Of a stretch of DNA of 5,702 bases, positions 1-5,489 are shown one piece after another. This DNA comes from Acetobacteraceae bacterium (GTDB lineage: Bacteria; Pseudomonadota; Alphaproteobacteria; Acetobacterales; Acetobacteraceae). The DNA lies in NCBI GenBank assembly GCA_014377905.1, contig JACMOQ010000302.1:1-5702 (forward strand). Reading direction: 5' to 3'. A program made the translations under genes and the position numbers. Each line of letters opens with the position of its first letter. Position 1 is the stretch's first letter. The notes under the pieces are model-generated. The model was not told where the DNA came from. It did not search any database and worked only from the letters and a program-made list of their open reading frames with translations.

Positions 1-1691
1 CCGCCTGATGGGATTGCCACATAGGGCTTGCCGTCGACTTCATAGACGATCGGCTGGCCACGGCCGGCGCCGCCCATGCGGAACGACCACAGCTTTTTGC
101 CCGTCGCCTGGTCGAAAGCGAGCGCCTCCCCCTGCTGATTCGACGTGAACAGCACGCCGCCCGCCGTCGCCGCGACGCCGGCCATCATCGGCCGGGCATC
201 CCTGTAGCGCCATTTGATCTTGCCGGTCTTGACGTCGATGGCACTCAACAACCCGTACGACTTGCCGGCGTTGGCATCGGTAGTGTTGGGCATGCCGCCC
301 ATGAACGGAATACCCTTCACATGGACGGCAATCCCCTTGACGAATTCCTGGCAAGACTCGATCGAAGGTGCATAGACGAGGCTCGTCGCCGGATCATAGG
401 CACCGGTCCAGGCACCGTTCATCCCACCGAGGTTGGACGGACAGACCCGGGCGGTCGGACTTTCCTGCGGCATGGCAGCGGGGTCGACGATCGGCCGGCC
501 CTTGGCATCGACACCCTTGGCCCAAGTCAGTTGTTCGACATATTGGCTGGCGCGCAGGAACCTGCCGCTGGCCCGGTCGAGCAGATAGAAATAGCCGTTG
601 CGATTGGCCTGGGCGATCGCCTTGACCGGCTTGCCGTTGAACACGGTATCAACAAGGAAAATCTGGGTGTTGCCGTCATAATCCCAGACGTCATGCGGGG
701 TGAACTGAAAATGCCACTTCATCTTGCCGGTCGCCGGGTCCAGCGCCAAAAGCGAGTTGGAATAGAGATTGTCGCCGGCACGCGTGTCGCCGTTCCAATC
801 CGGCGACGGGTTGCCCACGGTCCAGAACAGCGTGTTGGTCTCCGTGTCATAGGCGCCGGTGGTCCAGCTCGGCGCGCCGCCCGACTTCCACGATTCGCCG
901 GCCCAGGTCTCGACCCCGGGCTGCCCGGCGGTCGGCACGGTGTTGGTCCGCCAGACGCGTTTTCCGGTCTTCATGTCATAGGCGTCGATGAAACCCGGCG
1001 CGCCGAATTCGCCGCCGGCGACGCCGGTATAGACGAGATCGCCGACAATCAGCGGCGCCGCAGTGATCGAATAGCCGTCCTTGTAGTTGGCGACTACTTC
1101 GTTCCATGCCACTTTGCCGGTGGTCCGATCAAAGGCGATCAGGTGCCCGTCGAGCGTCGCCATGAACACCAGGTCGCCGCCGATCGCGACGCCGCGGTTG
1201 GCCGGCCCGCAGCACAGCCGCAGGTCGCCCGGCAGTTGGACATCATACCGCCACAGGATCTGCCCGGTCTTGGCATCAAGTGCCATCAGGCGATTGTAGG
1301 ACGTGGTTACGTACATCACGCCGCCATAGACAACCGGCGAGGTCTCGAATTGGCCGACCGTGCCTGTCGGGGCTGACCATGCGACATGCAGGTTCTTGAT
1401 GGACGAAGGCGTGATGCCGGAAACCGGACTATGACGGAAGTTGCGATAATCGCCGCCGTAGGTCAGCCAGTTGTTTCGGTCCGCGCCCTTGGCCAGTTGC
1501 GCAGCGCTTACCGGCCCCACCGACGTACCGACAGGCTTGTCGGCAAACCACGCAGTCGGTGGCGGTGGCAACTGGACTTCGGCGTTGTTGACACCGGGCG
1601 CTTCGGCAGGTCCGGCCAGCGACGGCACCGCTGTCAAAACCAATGCGACAGCAGTCGCTGCCGCGCGCGCAAGCCGATAACGACAACGCAT
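1..1691 (-). CDS. PQQ-dependent alcohol/methanol-type dehydrogenase, 3' end outside window
   Basis: Periplasmic quinoprotein dehydrogenase that oxidises an alcohol with pyrroloquinoline quinone and passes electrons to a cytochrome c. The start is the ATG at 1691, preceded by AAGGGAG six bases upstream. Residues 1-26 form a signal peptide (Arg-rich start, AVALVLTAV core, likely cut after PSLA). The mature part shows repeated beta-propeller blades of the form ALDAKTGQILWRYD (137-150) and AFDQATGKKLWSF. Adjacent Cys160-Cys161 match the disulfide ring of the family. Metal and PQQ residues follow: Glu228 in GGEFGAPG, Asn294 in VGNPSPDWN, Asp337 (expected catalytic base) and Asp339 in HDVWDYDG, and Arg364 in NRNGYFYLLDR. 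The Asn-to-Asp spacing of 43 is the same as I recall for MxaF and XoxF. Asp339 suggests lanthanide rather than calcium use (inference). The Glu-Asn stretch is about 18 residues shorter than in MxaF, so I do not call it xoxF or mxaF. The frame is open for all 563 visible residues, and whether a C-terminal cytochrome domain follows cannot be seen. Substrate unknown. Confidence 0.95.
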   Translation of the reverse strand, partial: MRCRYRLARAAATAVALVLTAVPSLAGPAEAPGVNNAEVQLPPPPTAWFADKPVGTSVGPVSAAQLAKGADRNNWLTYGGDYRNFRHSPVSGITPSSIKNLHVAWSAPTGTVGQFETSPVVYGGVMYVTTSYNRLMALDAKTGQILWRYDVQLPGDLRLCCGPANRGVAIGGDLVFMATLDGHLIAFDRTTGKVAWNEVVANYKDGYSITAAPLIVGDLVYTGVAGGEFGAPGFIDAYDMKTGKRVWRTNTVPTAGQPGVETWAGESWKSGGAPSWTTGAYDTETNTLFWTVGNPSPDWNGDTRAGDNLYSNSLLALDPATGKMKWHFQFTPHDVWDYDGNTQIFLVDTVFNGKPVKAIAQANRNGYFYLLDRASGRFLRASQYVEQLTWAKGVDAKGRPIVDPAAMPQESPTARVCPSNLGGMNGAWTGAYDPATSLVYAPSIESCQEFVKGIAVHVKGIPFMGGMPNTTDANAGKSYGLLSAIDVKTGKIKWRYRDARPMMAGVAATAGGVLFTSNQQGEALAFDQATGKKLWSFRMGGAGRGQPIVYEVDGKPYVAIPSG

Positions 1692-1719
1692 CTGTTTCTC
1701 CCTTGATTGCGGTCAGTCC

Positions 1720-1743
1720 GTTGTTTTCATTAGTCGAAACAAC
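1720..1743. promoter_or_regulatory. Inverted repeat upstream of the PQQ dehydrogenase
   Basis: GTTGTTT (1720-1726) and AAACAAC (1737-1743) are perfect 7-base inverted arms around a 10-base spacer, centred about 40 bases upstream of the dehydrogenase start. Position and symmetry suit an operator for a dimeric regulator or an mRNA leader hairpin. I see no convincing -35/-10 pair beside it, so the role is inferred. Confidence 0.35.
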
Positions 1744-2014
1744 TCCAACCCTTACCATGCCCCAGAACTCTACGGACGTTTGACCAGGGCCGCAAGCGGC
1801 CTGGACATTACGTTAATATCACCTTGTAGCGGGCTGCTTCCCGAATGTTTCCGTGGTGCACTGCTGCCGATTTCACGGCGCGGAGTCAGGCGATCGCTGT
1901 TCGGTCGAACGGCAGCTTCTGCTGCGAACAGTCATTCAGCCATGGGGGCACAAACGACCAAGTCTGGATCGGAAGCGGAAGATGGCTGCGATCGGCGTCA
2001 CCGTGGGACCGTCC
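1744..2014. other. Non-coding stretch, nothing recognised
   Basis: No intact gene is recognisable on either strand here. Open frames exist, but their translations are rich in Arg, Ser and Pro and resemble no family I know. The right part (about 1886-2014) continues one frame of the ParB-domain relic and may be its decayed downstream portion. The left part should contain the dehydrogenase promoter, but I cannot place it. Confidence 0.5.
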
Positions 2015-2249
2015 TAGGGCGCGTCGCCCGGCTACGGACACGTGCGACAAGGCCAGGGTCTGGACCTCCGCCATCCTCAGACAAGGCCGCCACCCGAACT
2101 CGGCGATGCCCCGCGATGATCTCGCAAGCATCCGAAACGAGCACAGGGTGGGTGGGCCCGAACCGCTCGATGCTTCGAGCGATTTGTTGGACCCGCGTCT
2201 TGCTGTGGATGCGGGCGTTGCGCGGATAGGGTCGCAACGCCGATACCGG
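2015..2249 (-). pseudogene. Frameshifted relic of a ParB/Srx-type domain, methyltransferase-associated kind
   Basis: The minus strand from 2249 to 2085 reads as the core of a ParB-like N-terminal domain: LRPYPRNARIHSK, then QQIARSIERFG, HPVLVSD and EIIAGHRRVRVAA. Family members usually read PYxRNARTHS, QIAxSIxxFGFTNPVL and IIAGHGRxxAAKLLG. This variant is typical of ParB domains fused in front of DNA methyltransferases in prophages and mobile elements, more than of chromosome-partitioning ParB. After Ala at 2085 the likeness jumps to another minus frame, from 2080: LRMAEVQTLALSHVS, matching the usual E-V-P-T-x-x-L-S-H-L-S segment, up to RRAL at 2015. The switch between 2085 and 2080 marks a small indel. 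The next expected segment (A-Y-x-x-A-D-N-K-L) is not found, no methyltransferase motif is visible, and the relic has no credible start. It is a dead fragment. I am confident of the domain and less so of the parent protein. Confidence 0.75.
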
Positions 2250-2398
2250 TGGGAGACAAAGGCATTGGTGGGCGCTCGGAAGGTGAGGCACTCCTCTAAC
2301 TGCTCCCGGCACGCCGGCGAAACGCGCATCTTACCGGAACTGGTTCCGCATGAAAAAATGACGAACGCCTCTTACTGATCTGACTCGGGTAAACGGCC

Positions 2399-2585
2399 GT
2401 CCCATTTCGCCGGTGCGTGTCCCAGTTGGGCTTCCAGCCATGCCGCAATTTCCAACCTGCGTCCCATTTGCGCCGGTTGAGTACCAATATCGTGCCCCGC
2501 GATCCCACTACATCGAAATTGAATCCCATTGAAGCGGTTTTGAATCCCACCGAACGCCATTCGCGTCCCAGAATCGCGGGTTTGA
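2399..2585. repeat. Array of degenerate 21-bp units with RTCCCA boxes
   Basis: Perfect RTCCCA boxes begin at 2399, 2419, 2461, 2502, 2523, 2544 and 2565. Weaker versions fill the two gaps at 2440 (ATGCCG) and 2481 (GTACCA). Nine consecutive slots are therefore spaced 20 or 21 bases apart, two turns of B-DNA. Several units also end in TTGA just before the next box, giving an approximate unit RTCCCA-N11-TTGA. Such phased boxes suggest a protein binding repeatedly along one DNA face. IS21-family elements carry multiple internal repeats near their ends that their transposase binds, and read on the minus strand (TGGGAY boxes) this resembles such an end. No istA or istB sequence is present, so an orphan IS21-like end is an inference. 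Confidence 0.7.
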
Positions 2586-2639
2586 CGGTGAGATTTGAGG
2601 TTTGTGCCCCGCGGAAATGGCCTGAAAGACTAATAATCG

Positions 2640-2691
2640 CCTGTTATGAGGGGAATTATCCCCTGTTATCGAGAGAGGAATTCCCTGTTAT
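2640..2691. repeat. Three CCTGTTAT boxes at 22-bp spacing, iteron-like
   Basis: CCTGTTAT occurs at 2640-2647, 2662-2669 and 2684-2691, exactly 22 bases apart, in locally AT-rich DNA. AATT lies a few bases before the second and third boxes (GGGGAATTATCC, GAGGAATTCC). A fourth copy lies in inverted orientation at 2820-2827 (AATAACAGGTAAT on the plus strand). Direct repeats of this size and spacing resemble iterons of plasmid origins or a phased operator. No replication initiator gene is visible in the window, so an origin is not shown. AACAGGGAATT-like repeats may also be a dispersed genomic repeat. Confidence 0.6.
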
Positions 2692-2950
2692 TTTGCAAGT
2701 AATTTGATGCCTCACCGGCGAAACAGCATCTCTAAGGCGCTGTAGATACTGCCCTTTACAGGCGCATGCGACGCCAAAAGGCGGTGCCATGCGTCCGCAA
2801 AAATGCATCGAAACACCGAATAACAGGTAATATCAGTCAGAGACGCGTTCGGTCTCGACTGCGTCGCGCACCACGCAGCCCGTTCTGCCGGCATTTACCG
2901 GCATTGTGGGGGATCATACCGATCTTGGCGTGATGGTTTTTCTTTTTGCG
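2692..2950. other. Gene-less segment with hairpin and short repeats
   Basis: I find no credible gene here. The short open frames lack a ribosome binding site and resemble nothing known. The segment holds the hairpin at 2761-2795, the inverted AATAACAGG copy at 2819-2827, and a short direct repeat CCGGCATT at 2888-2895 and 2898-2905 (10 bases apart). A TTTTT-GCG-AAAAA inverted sequence at 2943-2955 reaches into the poly-T tract of the small gene's terminator. Confidence 0.5.
2761..2795. repeat. Strong imperfect hairpin
   Basis: GGCGCATG (2761-2768) pairs with CATGCGTC (2788-2795) over eight base pairs with one G-T wobble. Inside it, CGCC (2772-2775) pairs with GGCG (2780-2783) around an AAAA loop. 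CGA and GTGC form an internal loop between the two stems. No T-run follows on either strand, so it is not an ordinary terminator. It lies between the direct CCTGTTAT boxes and their inverted copy, and might be a structured RNA or DNA element of the same unit. Function unknown. Confidence 0.5.
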
Positions 2951-2974
2951 AAAAAATTGAGATTCCGGCGTCTC
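2951..2974 (-). terminator. Possible weak terminator after the small gene
   Basis: Downstream of the stop at 2991, the minus strand has GAGA-N8-TCTC (2974-2959), then AA and a run of six T (2956-2951). Overlapping GC-rich inverted pieces (CCGG-N7-CCGG, GCCG-CAA-CGGC) lie just before. The T-run and position fit an intrinsic terminator, but the adjoining stem has only four base pairs. Confidence 0.35.
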
Positions 2975-2990
2975 TCCGGCCGTTGCGGCG

Positions 2991-3212
2991 TCAGCCCCTT
3001 TGGCGAAAATTACCGTGCTCGCCGCGTTCGGTGCCCAGCATCGTTTCGGCCATTTCGCGCCAACGGCCGCGTTCTACGCCGGCATAGTTGCTCATGCGGG
3101 CCCAATCCGCGCCGGCCGCAATGGCCAGCCGCCGCGCCACGCGGTCGATTTCGGGGGAAACCTGATCTTCGGTGCCGGGCGTCTGCACCATCACCGACGA
3201 AAACCAGCTCAT
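2991..3212 (-). CDS. Small protein of unknown function, 73 residues
   Basis: I do not recognise this protein. The ATG at 3212 is chosen because AAAGGA ends eight bases upstream. An earlier in-frame ATG at 3248 has no such site. The product starts MSWFSSVMVQTPG. It then has a charged, probably helical region (SPEIDRVARRLAIAAGADWARM) and a basic/acidic tail rich in Arg and Glu (GVERGRWREMAETMLG). There is no signal peptide, membrane segment or Cys pair, so it is probably soluble and cytoplasmic. It lies 116 bases downstream of the adhesin pseudogene on the same strand, separated by two strong hairpins, so it may have its own transcript. The good ribosome binding site and a natural, Ala/Arg-rich composition support a real gene. 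Overlapping frames on the plus strand lack these features. Being short and unrecognised, it could still be spurious. Confidence 0.6.
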   Translation of the reverse strand: MSWFSSVMVQTPGTEDQVSPEIDRVARRLAIAAGADWARMSNYAGVERGRWREMAETMLGTERGEHGNFRQRG

Positions 3213-3250
3213 TGAAATGATCCTTTTGCAATGCCCCGGAAACGGCAATC

Positions 3251-3277
3251 TGGGCCAAGGCGCGTCGCATTGGCCCA
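3251..3277. repeat. Perfect 8-bp inverted repeat (hairpin) before the small gene
   Basis: TGGGCCAA (3251-3258) and TTGGCCCA (3270-3277) are perfect inverted arms around an 11-base loop. It lies between the adhesin stop (3329) and the small gene's ribosome binding site (about 3222), so it would form in a read-through transcript. No T-run follows, so it could be a processing or stabilising stem rather than a terminator. Confidence 0.5.
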
Positions 3278-3289
3278 GTGCCCGGATGA

Positions 3290-3310
3290 GGCCCGCCGGG
3301 GCGGCAGGCC
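3290..3310 (-). terminator. Strong hairpin just after the adhesin, without T-run
   Basis: On the minus strand GGCCTGCCG pairs with CGGCGGGCC: nine base pairs including one T-G wobble, with a CCC loop. The stem begins 18 bases past the adhesin stop codon. Its place and stability suit transcript-end formation, but no U-tract follows, so intrinsic termination is uncertain and a 3'-end stabilising stem is equally possible. Confidence 0.45.
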
Positions 3311-3328
3311 TACCGAATGCGCCGGAGA

Positions 3329-5368
3329 TCAGAACTCCCCGGCAACCCCGACCCGCGCCGCGGTATCACCATGCCCGGCGAACGAGACCGCCCCCGTGAT
3401 CGCGAACGGCGCATCGGTGTTCATGCGGTGCGCAAAGCTGGCGCTGAACCCGGTGCTGCCGCGATAGATCGAGGCGTTGGTGGCATAGCTGATCTTGCCC
3501 GGCGCGCTGGGGAACGGCGCGTCCGAGATGGCGACGGCGGCAGCGATGCCCCTGTCGGCCCGGCTGCGGTTGACGCTGCCCTTGCCGATGGCGAGGGCGT
3601 TGGTGCCGGTGGCGCTCGATGGCACGCCGCCGTAGCTGTTGACCTTGACATAGACACGGCTTGCGCCGGCGGCGGCAAGGGCGGCATCGGCCGTGGTTTG
3701 GGCGGCTGCGGCGTTGCTGATCGCCGTGTTGGCGGTGCCAAGTGCCGTGTTCGCAGTCCCTTACGCAGCTGCTGCATCGGCGACCCCCTGGACGTCAATC
3801 GCGGCGACACCGTTCAACTGGCCGACATTGACCGCGTCACCATCGGCAACGCCGGCTGCGATGTTGATAAGACGGCGTTAGGCCAATTTTACCGAATCAA
3901 GCGACATTGGCCTGGCCGCCATCCGCGCTATTTGCGCCAATTGTAATCGATAAATCGCCATCGGATTGTGAATTAGCCCCCAAAGCCAACGACTCAGTGT
4001 TGGATGCTATCGAGAGCGCCCCGATGCTGGTCGACCTGTTGCCCGATGCATGGGCAGCATAGCCGGCCGCCGACGCAAAGAAGTTGGTAGCCTCGGCGAA
4101 GGAGCCTATGCCGTGAGCACCGAACCCCGATGCAAGCGATTGCGCACCAGTCGCAAGCAAAAACTCACCCGTTGCGGCGGAAAATGCGCCCAGCGCCGTG
4201 GCCCGGTCCTGCGTCGCTGTTGCGTTCTGCCCACGCCGACGCTGAAGAGGCCCGAGGCGACGGAATAGGCGCCACCGGCAAGACTGTTCGTGTTCGATGC
4301 GTTGGCCTCCTTGCCCAATGCAACTGATTGCTCGCCCGTGGCTTGCGAGAGTTCGCCGAAGGTGCTGGCGTTGATGTTATTTGCATAAGCGCGCTCACCG
4401 ACCGCTTTAGATTGCTGACCGGAGGCCCGGGACAATCTGCCCAGCGCGGAGGCATTCTGATTGCTGGCGGATGCTTCATGATCGATCGCTGTCGCATTGG
4501 TGCCCGAGGCGAAGGACAAGACACCCGGCGCGGAGGTGTTTGCAGTCGAAGCGGTAGCATTGTTGCCAATCGCGGTTGATTGGGACCCGGTCGCTTCAGC
4601 CGCCCGGCCGAAGGCACTTGAAACGACGCCCGTGGCGCGGGAATCGACCCCGAAGGCGTTTGACCGTAGCCCCGAAGCACTGGCGCCGGTTCCAAAAGCA
4701 CTTGCTTCAAGTCCACTTGCCACCGCGTGATGCCCAAAAACACTCGCTGCAAGCCTGCTGGCCACCGCATCGTAACCGACGCTGGTCGCCGAAGCTGCGT
4801 TCGCCAGTGCTTTATGCCCAATTGCCGTTGCACCAGTGCCCAAGGCTCGTGCATTAAACCCTGTCGCCATTGCAAAATCCCACGCAACGGAATTTGCACC
4901 CAGGCTGGTTCCATTCTGGAATCCGGCATTTGCAAAGACACCAAGCGCGACCAAATTGGTCCCCGGTGCAACAGACGACGTGCCGATTGCCGTTGACTGT
5001 ATGCCCTTGGCCCAGGCGTCCGTACCCACGGCGGTCGCTCTGACGGCGTCAGCTATGGAGGATGCTCCGATTGCTGTAGAAGAGATTGCTAAGGCATTTG
5101 AATCGTAACCGACTGCAGTCTAGTCTGTTCCTGAGGCGTCGGCACGACCACCAACTGCTGTCGATGCAATGCCGCTGGCATATGCAAGCACCCCGCACGC
5201 GAGCGACTTATCGCCACTGCTGGCGCTTGCGTTACTCGAATTGTCTTCCAGCTGGCATTCATCAGCCAGAGCTGGCGAAGCGGCAAACAGCATGGAAGCT
5301 TCCGACAGCGCCAGGATGCTGGTGCCCGTTGCGGTAATCAATCGTGTGGTCTTGCGTGAAACGGTCAT
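3329..5368 (-). pseudogene. YadA-like trimeric autotransporter adhesin, broken
   Basis: Such proteins form trimers that export their own head and stalk through the outer membrane (type Vc secretion) and bind surfaces or host matrix. The ATG at 5368 is chosen because GGGGA lies eight bases upstream. Residues 1-35 form a signal peptide ending ASPALA. The head is 31 left-handed beta-roll repeats of 14 residues (5215-3918), such as GSQSTAIGNNATAS. The neck RRLINIAAGVADGD...VGQLN lies at 3877-3812. A short Ala-rich coiled-coil stalk follows (TANTALGTANTAIS). The last 78 residues (3565-3332) are the four-strand barrel anchor, ending in Phe as outer-membrane proteins do. The frame is broken by TAG (5122-5120), a one-base deletion (about 4232-4228), TGA (3899-3897), a compensating shift (about 3884-3877) and TAA (3763-3761). 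The two shifts cancel, so signal peptide and anchor share one frame. The total of 2040 bases fits a complete small adhesin of about 679 residues. No functional trimer can be made as written. Sequencing error could explain one lesion but hardly five. Confidence 0.92.
3918..5215 (-). repeat. 31 tandem 14-residue (42-bp) head repeats within the adhesin relic
   Basis: The repeats fit xxxSTAIGxxSxAS with Gly at position 8, the YadA/Hia-type head pattern. All 31 can be laid out in register. Repeat 9 (DFAMATGFNARAL) is one residue short, and repeat 18 has Asp in place of the Gly (GTNATAIDHEASAS). The TAG stop falls in repeat 3, and the first frameshift in repeat 24, just after FSVGVG. The units differ a lot at DNA level, so this is protein-level repetition and not recent DNA duplication. 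Confidence 0.9.
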
Positions 5369-5489
5369 TTTGATAATCCCCGGTAACAAAGCAGAATTGC
5401 TCTGGTGGGGACTGTTTGGGCCGCGACCATGTGCAGCAGATTTCAGAAAACCGCATTTTTGTTGCAGTTATTTCACCGCGACATTTATC
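5369..5489 (-). promoter_or_regulatory. Upstream region of the adhesin with a TGAAAT direct repeat
   Basis: This 121-base gap separates the regulator stop from the adhesin start and should hold the adhesin promoter if it was transcribed alone. Two copies of TGAAAT followed two or three bases later by CTGCA read on the minus strand from 5475 and 5445, 30 bases (about three helical turns) apart. They could be regulator sites. No clear -35/-10 pair or terminator for the upstream gene is visible. The adhesin's GGGGA ribosome site is at 5381-5377. Confidence 0.35.

Noticed and set aside
321..1376. 351-codon plus-strand open frame
   Set aside because: It is antisense to the PQQ dehydrogenase, whose minus-strand translation shows all family motifs. 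The plus-strand product is Arg/Gly/Pro-rich with no known domain.
2335..2348. Near-palindrome CGGAACTGGTTCCG as operator or terminator
   Set aside because: Six-base arms with a 2-base centre in a gene-less gap. No T-run and no gene close enough to regulate.
1780..2378. Plus-strand open frames of 149 and 177 codons
   Set aside because: No ribosome site and no recognisable motif. They overlap the minus-strand ParB relic, which does have recognisable motifs.
2399..2585. CRISPR array
   Set aside because: Only a 6-base box is well conserved per 21-bp unit, there are no long identical repeats with unique spacers, and no cas gene is near.
2712..2894. 60-codon minus-strand open frame
   Set aside because: No ribosome binding site, Cys/Trp-scattered composition, and it spans the hairpin and repeat region. 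No support as a gene.
2888..2905. CCGGCATT direct repeat 10 bp apart
   Set aside because: Only two 8-base copies. Too short to tell from chance, so mentioned only within the gap description.
3317..3946. 209-codon plus-strand open frame
   Set aside because: It is antisense to the adhesin anchor, stalk and neck. GC-rich codons on the real strand produce the open frame.
4228..4232. Phase variation by slippage as cause of the adhesin frameshift
   Set aside because: The site (GTGGGCAGAACGC) has no long homopolymer or short tandem repeat, and the other stops would remain whatever the frame here.
4165..4971. 268-codon minus-strand open frame overlapping the head repeats
   Set aside because: It is an out-of-frame shadow. 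The adjacent frame gives the 14-residue YadA repeats, while this one is Pro/Arg/Trp-rich.
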